From NCBI RefSeq assembly GCF_000293785.1, contig NZ_AKZI01000132.1, positions 1-49,232 of the forward strand: a stretch of DNA of 49,232 nt, written 5' to 3'. The position numbers and the translations under genes were made by a program. The notes below the pieces were generated by a model that was not told where the DNA came from, did not search any database, and worked only from the letters and a program-made list of their open reading frames with translations. This DNA comes from Rhodovulum sp. PH10 (GTDB lineage: Bacteria; Pseudomonadota; Alphaproteobacteria; Rhizobiales; Xanthobacteraceae). This document shows positions 17,831-26,480 of this stretch, in pieces (positions within the stretch are counted from its first letter, which is position 1; every line of letters begins with the position of its first letter).

Positions 17831-18763
17831 ATGGCCCCGCGTGCGAACTGGAAAGGTCATCTCCGCCTGTCGCTGGTCTCGTGCCCGGTGGCGCTCTATC
17901 CCGCAACCTCCGACAGCCAAAAGGTGCGTTTCCACCTGATCGATCGCGAGACCGGCCACCGCATCCGCATGCAGAAGGTCGATGCCGAGACCGGCGACCC
18001 GGTCGAGCCCGGCGACATCGTGCGCGGCTACGAGACCGACGACGGGTTCGTCGAGATCACCGACGAGGATTTGTCCTCGATCGCGCTGGACAGCTCGCGC
18101 ACCATCGACATCACCCGCTTCGTGCCGCGCAGCGAGATCGACGACCTCTACAATGTGCGGCCCTATTACATCGTGCCGGACGGTGCGGTGGGCCAGCAGG
18201 CCTTTGCGGTGATCCGCGAGGCGATCCGGCAGCACGACATGGTGGCGCTCGGCCGCGTGGTCTTGTCCACCCGCGAGCACGTCATCGCGCTCGAGCCGCG
18301 CGGCAAGGGTTTGCTCGGCACGCTGCTGCGCTACCCCTACGAGGTGCGCGACGAGCGCGACTATTTCGACGACATCCCCGAGGAGAAGACGCCGAAGGAG
18401 ATGATCGCGCTGGCCGGCCACATCATCGAGACGATGAAGGGCGACTTCTCACCCGACGAGCTCGAGGACCGCTACGAGACGGCGCTGCGCGAGCTGATCG
18501 AGCGGAAGGCGGGCGGCGAGACGATCACCCCGCAAAAGAGCGAGCAGCCGGCCAAGGTGGTGAGCTTGATGGATGCGCTCAAGCGCAGCATCGCCGCGCA
18601 GGACGACGGCGGATCGGGCTCTTCGGGATCGGGATCCCGGGAGGCCGGCTCCGGCGGGCGGAGCAAGGCGCCGGCATCCCGCAGCGCGTCGGGCTCACGG
18701 GCGAAATCGTCGCGCGGCCGCGCGTCGTCCCGCTCCGGCCAGACCCGGCGCAAGGCCGGGTGA
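17831..18763 (+). CDS. ku: Ku protein for non-homologous end joining
   Basis: The 310-residue bacterial Ku forms a homodimeric ring on DNA ends and recruits LigD. The N-terminus RANWKGHLRLSLVSCPVALYPA, the VDAETGDPVEPGDIVRGYE segment and the YYIVPDGAVGQQAFAVIREA core are typical. The core ends near residue 255 and is followed by a 55-residue Ser/Gly/Arg/Lys-rich basic tail, which in bacterial Ku proteins contacts DNA and LigD. GGAG precedes the chosen ATG by nine bases; the open frame upstream runs into the uvrC promoter region. It is divergent from uvrC (164-bp spacer). No ligD is in this window. Confidence 0.95.
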   Translation: MAPRANWKGHLRLSLVSCPVALYPATSDSQKVRFHLIDRETGHRIRMQKVDAETGDPVEPGDIVRGYETDDGFVEITDEDLSSIALDSSRTIDITRFVPRSEIDDLYNVRPYYIVPDGAVGQQAFAVIREAIRQHDMVALGRVVLSTREHVIALEPRGKGLLGTLLRYPYEVRDERDYFDDIPEEKTPKEMIALAGHIIETMKGDFSPDELEDRYETALRELIERKAGGETITPQKSEQPAKVVSLMDALKRSIAAQDDGGSGSSGSGSREAGSGGRSKAPASRSASGSRAKSSRGRASSRSGQTRRKAG

Positions 18764-18810
18764 GCCGGGTGATATGACGGGCGCCGCGGGGAAACGCTCC
18801 TGGGCATGGA

Positions 18811-18844
18811 CTCCCGGGTCCCCGCTTTCGCGGGGACGAGCGGA
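18811..18844. repeat. Dispersed palindromic repeat, family S, single arm
   Basis: ctcccgggtccccgctttcg followed by cggggacgagcgg contains the CCCCGC-ttt-CGCGGGG hairpin. It lies between the convergent ku and fbp genes and matches the right arm of the 14277-14349 repeat. Confidence 0.75.
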
Positions 18845-18900
18845 GCCAATGCACTTGCGCGGCGGAGCCGATGGCTCGTGTGCCGCGCCGCCGTACTGCG

Positions 18901-19974
18901 CTACTTCGCCGCCTGAAACAGCTCGGTGGTCTCTTCGAGCTTCGCCGTCTGGTAGCTGCGGCCCGACGAATCGCGGTGATAGGCCTCGATCCGCTCCACC
19001 TCCTCGCGCGATCCGAAGATCAGCGCGATGCGCTGGTGCAGTTTTGTCGGCTTCACCTCCATGATGCGGTCCTGGCCGGTGGTGGCGATGCCGCCCGCCT
19101 GCTCGGCGATCATGGCAATCGGGTTCGCCTCGTACATCAGCCGCAGCTTGCCCGGCTTGCCGGGGTCGCGGGTGTCGCGCGGATACATGAACACGCCGCC
19201 GCGAATCAGGATTCGGTGACAGTCGGCGACCAGCGAGGCGATCCACCGCATGTTGAAGTCCTTGCCACGCGGACCCGGCTTGCCCTGCAGGCACTCGTCG
19301 ACATAGCGCTTCACCGCCGGCTCCCAGAACCGCGCGTTGGAGGCGTTGATGGCGAATTCCTGGGTGGTCGGCGGCATCTTGATGCGCGGGTGCGTCAGCA
19401 CGAACTCGCCGAGCACCGGATCGAGCGTGAAGCCGTGAACCCCGGTTCCGACCGTGATGACCAGCATGGTCGAGGGTCCGTAGATCGCGTAGCCGGCGCA
19501 TACCTGCTTGACGCCCGGCTGGAGGAAATCCTCCGGCCGCGGCTCGACGCCCGGATTGGGCGCGCGCAGAATCGAGAAGATGCTGCCGACCGGCGCGTTG
19601 ACGTCGATATTGGAGGAGCCGTCGAGCGGATCGAACAGCAGGAGATATTTTCCGCGGGGATAGCGCGCCGGGATCGCCCACGGCACGTCCATCTCCTCGG
19701 ACGCCATGCCGGCGAGCTGGCCGCCCCACTCGTTCGCCTTGACGAACAGCTCGTTGGCGATGACGTCGAGCTTCTGCTGCTGCTCGCCCTGCACGTTGAT
19801 GCTGCCGGCGGCGCCGAGCGCCCCGCCGAGCGCGCCGTTCGAGACCCGCCGGGCGATCGCCTTGCAGGCGAGACCGACGTCGATGATCAGCGCGCTGAAA
19901 TCACCGGTCGCCTCCGGAAACCGGCGGCGCTCCTCGATCAAGAATTGTGAAAGCGTCGTGTGATCGGCGAGCAT
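18901..19974 (-). CDS. fbp: Class I fructose-1,6-bisphosphatase
   Basis: The 357-residue enzyme hydrolyses fructose 1,6-bisphosphate to fructose 6-phosphate in gluconeogenesis and, in autotrophs, the Calvin cycle. Class I metal and phosphate motifs are present: GMASEEMD at 89-96 and FDPLDGSSN at 114-122. [11 protein letters not shown] and [15 protein letters not shown] are also characteristic. AGGAGAG is seven bases before the ATG. A perfect FNR/FixK palindrome lies about 277 bp upstream (20251-20264), with TATAAA at 20218-20213 in between, suggesting oxygen-linked control. No other Calvin-cycle gene is in the window, so whether it serves autotrophy cannot be told here. Confidence 0.95.
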   Translation of the reverse strand: MLADHTTLSQFLIEERRRFPEATGDFSALIIDVGLACKAIARRVSNGALGGALGAAGSINVQGEQQQKLDVIANELFVKANEWGGQLAGMASEEMDVPWAIPARYPRGKYLLLFDPLDGSSNIDVNAPVGSIFSILRAPNPGVEPRPEDFLQPGVKQVCAGYAIYGPSTMLVITVGTGVHGFTLDPVLGEFVLTHPRIKMPPTTQEFAINASNARFWEPAVKRYVDECLQGKPGPRGKDFNMRWIASLVADCHRILIRGGVFMYPRDTRDPGKPGKLRLMYEANPIAMIAEQAGGIATTGQDRIMEVKPTKLHQRIALIFGSREEVERIEAYHRDSSGRSYQTAKLEETTELFQAAK

Positions 19975-20250
19975 CGGTCTCTCCTGATCGAAACTGGAAC
20001 GAGCGCCGTGCGGCGGGGTGCCGTTCCCCTTCGCGCCAGCGCCCCAACTCACTGCGGTACGAAGCACATTCTCCATGCGAACCGGTCCATTTCGCGACGA
20101 GAAGGCGCTCCTCCAATCCACGACGAGCAGGCTGCACGGGGGGAAAGCCGAGGGGGCATCATTGCTGCCGCCACGCGGACCGTGGTCGGCTTCGCTCGCT
20201 CGCGTTCGTGAATTTATAGTCCCGGGATCGCACGAAAACCACGATGATAT

Positions 20251-20264
20251 TTGATCACGATCAA
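20251..20264 (-). promoter_or_regulatory. Perfect FNR/FixK box upstream of fbp
   Basis: TTGATCACGATCAA is an exact match to the TTGAT-N4-ATCAA consensus for FNR and FixK-type regulators, and the palindrome extends one base on each side (TTTGATCACGATCAAA). On the minus strand TATAAA follows at 20218-20213 with TGGTTT 17 bases before it. The implied transcription start (about 20206) puts the box near -51, not the classical -41.5. It lies in the 421-bp spacer (19975-20395) before fbp; the rest of that spacer shows no gene. Confidence 0.65.
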
Positions 20265-20300
20265 AAATGGTCTCGCTCGCCGGATCGTGACCGCAAGTAG

Positions 20301-20329
20301 GCCTCGGCCCTGCAGCGCGAGGCCGAGGC
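20301..20329 (-). terminator. Perfect hairpin downstream of the hydrolase gene, no T-run
   Basis: GCCTCGGCC pairs with GGCCGAGGC over nine bases with an 11-base loop. It lies 66 bases after the hydrolase stop codon. No T-tract follows on the minus strand, so it may be an imperfect terminator or an RNA-stabilising stem. Confidence 0.35.
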
Positions 20330-20395
20330 GGCAGAGGCGGTCGGCGACCGCCTCCGGCCGAAAGACGCCCGAAGGATGCGGGCGCAGACCGCCGA

Positions 20396-21601
20396 TCAGG
20401 CGGTGGCGCCGGCCTCGCCGGGGCTTTTCGCCGCACCGTCGCCGCCCCGCTCGCCGGTCCGCCCGGCCTCGCCCGCCGGCGCGCGGGCCTCGCCGGTCTC
20501 GCCGGTCTCGCGCGCCTCGCCCGCGTCCGAGATCGCCGCGTGTGATTCCGCGAGGCCACTCCAGAACTCGCGATGCGTGCGGAAGAACTCGTCCGCCACC
20601 TCGAACTGCGGGAAGGCGCCGGTCGGATACACCTTCATGGTCCAGTTCGGCCGCGACTTCAGGATGCGCGCATAGGAGAAGTCGGTGAAGTCGCCGCGCA
20701 CGCCGTGCGTCATCAGCACCGGCACGCGAAGCTGCTCGTAGACGCGGGTGATGTCCTTGCTGAACAGATAGCCGCCGACGAAGTAAAACGGCGCGTGCTC
20801 GGCTCCCGGCTGGTGCGAGGTGAGGTAACAATAGTCCCACAAGCCCTCGTCGATGGCCTTCGACCCCCAGGTCTTCTCGAGATAGTAGCGGGCCGAGACG
20901 CGGGTGTTGAGGAGATCGAACACCGCCCGTCCCCACACCGGGAAGGAGAACGCCCCGTACAGCACCGGCATGCCGCGGTTGCTCTCCGGCGCTCCGTAAT
21001 ACGGCCCGCGCGAATCGAGCCCGGTGGGGCTGACGAGGGCGATGCTGCGGAACTCGCCGGGCGCCTCGACCGCGGCGCGGGCGAGGAACTCCGACGACAG
21101 CGACAGCGCCAGCGCGTCGATCGGCCCGTCGCCGTGGATGCGGCGGATCTCGTCGATCATCGTGTGGATGGCGTCGGTCATCAGCCGCGGCGTGTAGTCG
21201 CGCGGGCTGCGCTCGGAAAAGCCGAAGCCCGGCAGCTCGAGCGCGTAGACGGTGCGCTCGCGCATCGCCCGCTCGTAGATCGGCTTCACCTCGTAGGCGG
21301 AGGCCGCGGCGTTGATGCTGTGGATCAGCAGGAGCGGCGGCAGCGTCTCGCCGGCGCGCTTCGCCGCGGCGTCGCCGGCGGCCGGGCCGGCCGTGTAGTA
21401 GGACAGCCGGCCGGCGATGCCGTCCATGTCGCGCTGGTCGCCCGGCAGGGCGGGCGGCAGGCGCAGCTTGTGCGGGATGAACAGCGCGCTCGCGCCGATC
21501 CAGCCGAGCGCGGCCACCGCCGGCGCCACCGCGAGGCCGCGCAACAGCCCGCTGCCCGAGCCGCGTGCGTCACGCCGTGAAGAGGTTCGTCGATCGATCA
21601 T
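20396..21601 (-). CDS. Alpha/beta-hydrolase-fold protein with N-terminal membrane anchor
   Basis: The 401-residue protein has a hydrophobic segment near residues 20-42 ([20 protein letters not shown]), then an alpha/beta-hydrolase core. Core features are [18 protein letters not shown], the strand-turn [14 protein letters not shown], and [14 protein letters not shown] at the nucleophile elbow, where Ser replaces the usual second Gly. Where the catalytic His normally stands (GHxP...E) the sequence reads PTGAFPQFE, so that His is absent. It could be a non-catalytic or differently arranged member. A Gly/Glu/Arg/Ala repeat tail follows (about 360-401). The start [14 protein letters not shown] is preferred over MNQSPATD at 21682 because the latter has no better support. 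Substrate is unknown. Confidence 0.75.
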   Translation of the reverse strand: MIDRRTSSRRDARGSGSGLLRGLAVAPAVAALGWIGASALFIPHKLRLPPALPGDQRDMDGIAGRLSYYTAGPAAGDAAAKRAGETLPPLLLIHSINAAASAYEVKPIYERAMRERTVYALELPGFGFSERSPRDYTPRLMTDAIHTMIDEIRRIHGDGPIDALALSLSSEFLARAAVEAPGEFRSIALVSPTGLDSRGPYYGAPESNRGMPVLYGAFSFPVWGRAVFDLLNTRVSARYYLEKTWGSKAIDEGLWDYCYLTSHQPGAEHAPFYFVGGYLFSKDITRVYEQLRVPVLMTHGVRGDFTDFSYARILKSRPNWTMKVYPTGAFPQFEVADEFFRTHREFWSGLAESHAAISDAGEARETGETGEARAPAGEAGRTGERGGDGAAKSPGEAGATA

Positions 21602-21808
21602 CGTGTGGGCAACCCTGTCGAGACGGCGCGGAACGCGCCCGGAGATCACCGCCTCAACGTCCGTCGCCGGCGATTGGTTCACCTTCGGGAACTTTTGCGG
21701 GAGCGGGCGCCCCGAGCACAGGCTGCTCCCTCTCCCCGGCTACGGGCCGCTCGCGGGAGAGGCGACACGCAGAACGCCGAAGTGTTTCGACCGGCACCGC
21801 CCCACACT

Positions 21809-21876
21809 CCGCTCGTTCCCGCGCAAGCGGGAATCCAGGATCCTTTCCGTAGAACTCTGGGTCCCCGCTTTCGCGC
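21809..21876. repeat. Dispersed repeat, family S, interrupted copy
   Basis: The left arm ccgctcgttcccgcgcaagc is complete. The right arm starts as ctgggtccccgctttcgcg but is cut off where the 190-bp element begins (21874), losing the expected ggacgagcgg end. A partial hairpin repeat (ctctccccgg...gcgggagagg, 21727-21763) lies just before. Confidence 0.7.
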
Positions 21877-22063
21877 TACGGCATGCACACAAGAGCAAAA
21901 AAGCGCGGGATTGCGGTGAGAAAGGTGGAATTCGCCAAGAACTCCGCCGTCATCGCCGGGCTTCGACCCGGCGATCCATCACATTGAATTAAAAACTGTT
22001 TTCTGATTTTTGATGGATGCGCGGGTCGAGCCCGCGCATGACGGACGCATGTAATAGAGGTGA
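21874..22063. repeat. 190-bp dispersed element, copy A
   Basis: It begins cgctacggcatgcacacaag and ends taatagaggtga, and matches 24425-24613 nearly base for base apart from scattered substitutions and small indels. It holds two palindromes (CCGGGCTTCGACCCGG; GCGCGGGTCGAGCCCGCGC) separated by an AT-rich stretch. Spurious frames through it encode the phrase MRGLDPRIH-like peptides often seen in alphaproteobacterial annotations. It contains no transposase, so it resembles a non-autonomous MITE-like element. Confidence 0.85.
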
Positions 22064-22100
22064 CGGTCCGCCGGACCGGCAACCGCGTCGAACAACCGTC

Positions 22101-23615
22101 TCAGGAGGCGTAGAGGTCCTTGTTCTGCTCGCGAAGGACGTTCTTCTGCACCTTGCCCATGGTGTTGCGCGGCAGCTCGTCGACGAACAGCACCCGCTTC
22201 GGCAGCTTGAATTTCGCCAGCCGCCCGTCGAGCGCCGACAGGATCTCGGATTCGGTCACCGTGGCATCCGGCGCCTTCACCACCACCGCGGTGACGCCCT
22301 CGCCGAAATCGGCGTGCGGGCAGCCGATCACCGCCGATTCCACCACGCCCGGAAGGACGTCGATCTCGCTCTCGACCTCCTTGGGATAGACGTTGAAGCC
22401 GCCGGTGATGATGAGATCCTTCGCCCGCCCGACGATGTGGACATAGCCGGCGAGATCGATTTTTCCGACGTCGCCGGTGATGAAGAAGCCGTCGGGGCGG
22501 AATTCCGCCGCGGTCTTCTCCGGCATCCGCCAATAGCCGGCAAACACGTTCGGGCCCTTCACCTCGAGCACGCCGATCTCGCCCTGCGGCACCGGCTGGC
22601 CGGTCTCGGCATCGGCGACCCGCACCTCGATCTCCGGCAGCGGGAACCCCACCGTGCCCGGGACACGGTCGCCGTCATAGGGGTTCGAGGTGTTCATGCC
22701 GGTCTCGGTCATGCCGTAGCGCTCGAGGATGGCGTGGCCGGTGCGCTCCCGAAACGCCTCGTGGGTCTCGGCCAAGAGCGGCGCCGAGCCGGAGGTGAAC
22801 AGCCGCATGTGCGCCGTGAGTTTCTTGTCGAACTTCGGATGCGTCAGCAGGCGCACGTAAAAGGTCGGCACGCCCATCATGGTGGTGACGCGCGGCAGCG
22901 CCGCGACCACCTGATCGGCGTCGAACTTCTGCATCCACAACATCGAGCCGCCGGCCAGCATCAGCACCAGCGCCGCGGTGAACAGGCCGTGCGTGTGATA
23001 GATCGGCAGCGCGTGCAGCAGCACGTCGTCCTTGGTGAAGCGCCAGTACTTCACCAGCGTGTCGGCATTGGAGACGAGATTGCGATGCGTCAGCATCGCC
23101 CCCTTGGAGCGGCCGGTGGTGCCCGAGGTGTAGAGAATGGCGGCGAGGTCGGTCGGCTCGCGGACGACGTCGGTGAAGCTCGTGGTCGCCTGCGCGGCGA
23201 GCGCCATCAGCGAGCCCCCGCCTTTGGCGTCGAGCGTCTCGAGTGTTGCGCCGTGCGCCGCCGCGACGGGGGCGAGGTTTTCGCGCTTTGCCGGATCGCA
23301 CACCACCAGCCGCGGCTCGGCATCGCCGATGAAATAATCCAGCTCGGGCACCGTGTAGGCGGTGTTGAGCGGCAGATAGACCGCGCCGGCGCGCGCCACC
23401 GCGAGAAACAGCATCAGATTGTCGGGCGACTTCTCGACCTGCACCGCCACCCGGTCGCCCGGCACCACGCCGAGCCGCACCAGCGCATTGGCGAGCCGGG
23501 CGGTGCGCGCCAGCATGTCGCCATAGGTGATCCGCTCGCCGGCGGGGGTCTCGATCAGCGTCTTGCCGGGAGAGGGAATGCGGGCACGGACGAGAGAGAA
23601 CAGGTTTCCGGACAT
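22101..23615 (-). CDS. matB: Malonyl-CoA synthetase
   Basis: The 504-residue ANL-superfamily ligase makes malonyl-CoA from malonate, ATP and CoA. It closely resembles R. palustris MatB throughout, for instance YLPLNTAYTVPELDYFI, DDVLLHALPIYHTHGLF, NPYDGDRVPG and ITGGFNVYPKE. The phosphate-binding loop YTSGTTGRSKGAML is at 162-175. The adenylation lysine is Lys488 in PRNTMGKVQKN, the residue acetylated in the R. palustris enzyme. The start MSGNLFSLV is the family N-terminus. A TPR-like gene diverges upstream, and the malonate TRAP genes and malonyl-CoA decarboxylase lie further up, separated by a repeat. The 190-bp element lies just after its stop. Confidence 0.95.
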   Translation of the reverse strand: MSGNLFSLVRARIPSPGKTLIETPAGERITYGDMLARTARLANALVRLGVVPGDRVAVQVEKSPDNLMLFLAVARAGAVYLPLNTAYTVPELDYFIGDAEPRLVVCDPAKRENLAPVAAAHGATLETLDAKGGGSLMALAAQATTSFTDVVREPTDLAAILYTSGTTGRSKGAMLTHRNLVSNADTLVKYWRFTKDDVLLHALPIYHTHGLFTAALVLMLAGGSMLWMQKFDADQVVAALPRVTTMMGVPTFYVRLLTHPKFDKKLTAHMRLFTSGSAPLLAETHEAFRERTGHAILERYGMTETGMNTSNPYDGDRVPGTVGFPLPEIEVRVADAETGQPVPQGEIGVLEVKGPNVFAGYWRMPEKTAAEFRPDGFFITGDVGKIDLAGYVHIVGRAKDLIITGGFNVYPKEVESEIDVLPGVVESAVIGCPHADFGEGVTAVVVKAPDATVTESEILSALDGRLAKFKLPKRVLFVDELPRNTMGKVQKNVLREQNKDLYAS

Positions 23616-23876
23616 TTGCGAGTTCCGAGGTTTCTTGCACGACACGACGGACGGCGGAATGAACGACGGGCGCGGCGGCGCCGCGTCCGGCATCATGGCG
23701 GGACGCCGCCCGGCGATCCATCCTGCAAGCCTCGCACGGGGTTCTTTTCCCGCGCAACACATGTCGGAGAGCGGTCCGGCGTCGGACCACGGCCACGCGG
23801 GAGGCTTTCACCTCGGACGCGCGAGGTTTTATGATGCTGCCGTCCCGACCGAGCGAGGGGTACCGAGCGAGGATTC

Positions 23877-24407
23877 GTGCACACACCCGGCAAATATCCG
23901 AGATCGTCGCACGAACGGGGCGGCCGCCCGGCCCGTGCCGGCCTCGACGACGAGGCGGCCGCGGTCGCCTCGCTGCTGGCCGCAGCGCCCGGAGCCCGCT
24001 CCGATCCCGCCGCCACCGAGGCCGCGGTGATGGAGGCGCTCGCGCTCGCCCCGGAAAACGTCGAGGCGCGGCTCGCCGCCTACCGGTTCTATTTCTTCGA
24101 CCACCGGTTCGCCGAAGCCTTGCCGCATGCGGCGGCGCTCGTCGTCGCGATGGCGCGGCGGCTCAATGTCGCGACCGACTGGCGGGAGGTCCGGCCCGCG
24201 GACGCGGAGTTCTCCGCGGTCGAGGAGACGCCGAGCCTTTATCTGCAGGCGCTGGTCGCCTTCGGCTACGGCAATCTGCGGCTCGGCCGCACGGCGGAAG
24301 GGATCGAGGCGCTGGAGAAGGTGAAGGACCTCGATCCGACCGACCGCTTCGCCGCCCGCCGCTTGCTCGCGCTGGTCGCCGCGGGTGCGCCGGGCGACGA
24401 CGACTGA
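23877..24407 (+). CDS. TPR-like helical protein (176 aa)
   Basis: The soluble 176-residue product has helix-turn-helix pairs resembling tetratricopeptide repeats: ATEAAVMEALALAPENVEAR (about 46-65), FYFFDHRFAEALPHAAALVV, and YLQALVAFGYGNLRLGRTAE followed by GIEALEKVKDLDPTDRFAAR. A family is not recognised. The start is a GTG with AGCGAGG upstream. It is divergent from matB and sits between matB and the malonyl-CoA decarboxylase gene, yet on the opposite strand. It may be an assembly or interaction partner, but a link to malonate use is only positional. A 190-bp repeat begins 17 bases after it. Confidence 0.65.
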   Translation: MHTPGKYPRSSHERGGRPARAGLDDEAAAVASLLAAAPGARSDPAATEAAVMEALALAPENVEARLAAYRFYFFDHRFAEALPHAAALVVAMARRLNVATDWREVRPADAEFSAVEETPSLYLQALVAFGYGNLRLGRTAEGIEALEKVKDLDPTDRFAARRLLALVAAGAPGDDD

Positions 24408-24424
24408 CGCCGACCTCGCACGAA

Positions 24425-24613
24425 CGCTACGGCATGCACACAAGGGCAAAAAAGCGTGGGATTGCGATGAGAAAGGTGGAACTCGCCAAGAACTCCGCCG
24501 TCATCGCCGGGCTTCGACCCGGCGATCCATCGTATTGAATTTAAAATTGTTTTTTATTTTTGATGGATGCGCGGGTCGAGCCCGCGCATGACGGACGCAT
24601 GCAATAGAGGTGA
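24425..24613. repeat. 190-bp dispersed element, copy B
   Basis: This is the direct-orientation partner of 21874-22063, starting cgctacggcatgcacacaag and ending caatagaggtga. Together the two copies bracket matB and the TPR-like gene. After copy B, 24614-24724 holds a small hairpin (GCACTCC-gca-GGAGTGC, 24668-24684) and no gene. Confidence 0.85.
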
Positions 24614-24724
24614 TGTGTGCATGCCGTGGCGCACGAACGGGCAGAGAGTTCGACCTCGTCCAGAGGAGCACTCCGCAGGAGTGCGTCTCGAAGGACGAGG
24701 GCACGGAGGCTGGCGCGGTATGGA

Positions 24725-24771
24725 CCTCATCCTTCGATGACGGCCGCTTCGCGGCCCCTCGGGATGAGGTC
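24725..24771. repeat. Dispersed palindromic repeat, family P, copy 2
   Basis: cctcatccttcgatgacggc...gcggcccctcgggatgaggtc. CCTCATCC pairs with GGATGAGG, and GGCCGC pairs with GCGGCC across a TTC loop. It lies 21 bases from the end of the malonyl-CoA decarboxylase gene and could act as a 3' stem for its transcript. Confidence 0.85.
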
Positions 24772-24791
24772 GTAGTGTCCCACCGACGGCC

Positions 24792-26480
24792 TCACCGGGC
24801 CGTCTGGGTCTCCGCCGCCGCCCTGCCCGACACGGATTTGCCGATCTCGGCTTTCGCAGCATCGGCTTTCGCAGCGTCGGCTTTCGCAGGCGCGGCCGTG
24901 CCGGCATCGCGCGTCGCAGGCTCGCCCCCGACGCCTCCGGTCTTGCCGAGATCCGCCTTGCCCGCCTCGGCCCCGCCGGCGGCCGCATCCGCGCCGTCCC
25001 CGACCACCGGTGCCGGCGCGGCGATCGCCTTCGACGCGGGCGCCGCCAGCGCCGGCGTCTCCGCCCTGCCCTTGTCCTTGCCCTTGCCCGGTGCGGCGCC
25101 GTCCTTGTCCTTGCCCTTGTCCGCCTTTCCGGTGGCGACCAGCGCCTTGCTCGGGCGGGCGAGCTTGCGCACCGGGTTCGCGGCGATCACCACCCGCGTC
25201 TCGGCATAGGCCTCGTGGTTCTGCTCGATGTCGCCGAGGTCGTAGAGATAGTTGACCATCAGCCCGAACGACTGGGCGCGGCCGCGCTCGGAGAGGTCGG
25301 CCGGCCAGTTCACCCGCTCGAGCCTGGCGCCGTTGCCGAGATGGAAGCGGGCGACCGAATCGGCCGGCCGGCCCTTGCGGTCGCGGGCGTTCATGTAGAA
25401 GGTCGCGCCGGCCCGCATCATCGGCTCGCGCAGCTCGTCGAGCGTGGGCTTGCTCTCCCACCAGCCGTCCTCGTCGAGCCGGGCGAGCGCCACCCGGTCG
25501 GCCTCCGAGAAGCTCTGCGACTCCGGGTTCGCCCGCTCGCGCTTCAGCCACGCACCGAAATTCGGCGCCGGCGACAGCGTGACGAAGGTGGTGAGGCGCG
25601 GAAAGTCGCGGGTGATCTCCGACACCACCTGCTTGATCAGGAAGCTGCCGAACGAGATGCTGGCGAGCCCGCGCTGGCAGTTGGAGATCGAGTAGAACAC
25701 CGCGGTGGTCGCCCGCTCCGGGTCGATCGGCTCGCGCTCGGCGGCGAGGATCGGCCCGATCGCGCCGGGAATTTCGCGGGTCAGCGCCACCTCGACGAAG
25801 ATCAGCGGCTCGTCGACCAACGCCGGATGGAAGAAGGCGTAGCAGCGCCGGTCCGGCGGATCGACCCGGGCGTGCAGGTCGCTCCAGTCGCGGATCTGGT
25901 GCACCGCCTCGTAGCGGATGATCTTCTCCAGCACCGCCGCCGGGGTCGACCAGTCGATCCGCCGCAGCACGAGAAAACCGCGGTTGAACCACGAGGCGAA
26001 CAGGTGCCGGAAGTCGGCGTCGATCGGGTCGAGATCGGGCCGGCGTGCCATCGCCGCGAGCAGGTGCTCGCGCATCTTGACGAGCGACGCGGTGCCGTGC
26101 GGCGCGAGGTTGAGGCGGCGAAAGAGCTCCTGGCGGCGTGGCTCGGCGGCGAGGTGCAACTCGTGCGAGGTGGCGTCGGTCTGCGCCACCGCCCAGGCGG
26201 CGATCGCTGCCTCGAGGCGGGCCCGGTCGGGGCCGAAGCGCTCCAGCAGCGCCTCGAAGAAGGCGATCCGCGGGCCGGTCTTGAGCTCCTCGTAACGCTG
26301 GAGAATTTCGCGTGCGAGGGCGGTGCCGGAGGCCTCGCCGCGGCCCGACAGCAGGCTGTCGCAGAGGTCCACCAGGGTCTCGGAGCGGGTCTGGCTCGGC
26401 GGCTCCCGCCGGCGCTCCAGAAGCGAGCGCCCGCGCTCGCTGATGGTGGTCAGCAGCTCGCCGAAGAAGGAGGTGTTCAT
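24792..26480 (-). CDS. matA: Malonyl-CoA decarboxylase with low-complexity C-terminal tail
   Basis: The 562-residue protein decarboxylates malonyl-CoA to acetyl-CoA and CO2. Family segments include the N-terminal helical domain (about 1-150) and a GNAT-like catalytic part with FFHPALVDEPLIFVEVALT, the acid/base Ser region ATTAVFYSISNCQRGLASIS, and FVTLSPAPNFGAWLKRE. The conserved domain ends near residue 447 (VIAANPVRKLARPSKALVA). The remaining ~115 residues are Lys/Ala/Gly/Asp-rich, including a KADAA repeat encoded by a 15-bp tandem repeat (24847-24891), and are not part of the family. Its ATG overlaps the dctM stop (ATGA), so it is translated with the transporter genes. Confidence 0.95.
   Translation of the reverse strand: MNTSFFGELLTTISERGRSLLERRREPPSQTRSETLVDLCDSLLSGRGEASGTALAREILQRYEELKTGPRIAFFEALLERFGPDRARLEAAIAAWAVAQTDATSHELHLAAEPRRQELFRRLNLAPHGTASLVKMREHLLAAMARRPDLDPIDADFRHLFASWFNRGFLVLRRIDWSTPAAVLEKIIRYEAVHQIRDWSDLHARVDPPDRRCYAFFHPALVDEPLIFVEVALTREIPGAIGPILAAEREPIDPERATTAVFYSISNCQRGLASISFGSFLIKQVVSEITRDFPRLTTFVTLSPAPNFGAWLKRERANPESQSFSEADRVALARLDEDGWWESKPTLDELREPMMRAGATFYMNARDRKGRPADSVARFHLGNGARLERVNWPADLSERGRAQSFGLMVNYLYDLGDIEQNHEAYAETRVVIAANPVRKLARPSKALVATGKADKGKDKDGAAPGKGKDKGRAETPALAAPASKAIAAPAPVVGDGADAAAGGAEAGKADLGKTGGVGGEPATRDAGTAAPAKADAAKADAAKAEIGKSVSGRAAAETQTAR

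Noticed and set aside
21876-22082. Small hypothetical protein frame within the 190-bp element (MPVRRTVTSITCVRHARARP)
   Set aside because: The same frame recurs in copy B and arises from the repeat; no ribosome site and no independent support.
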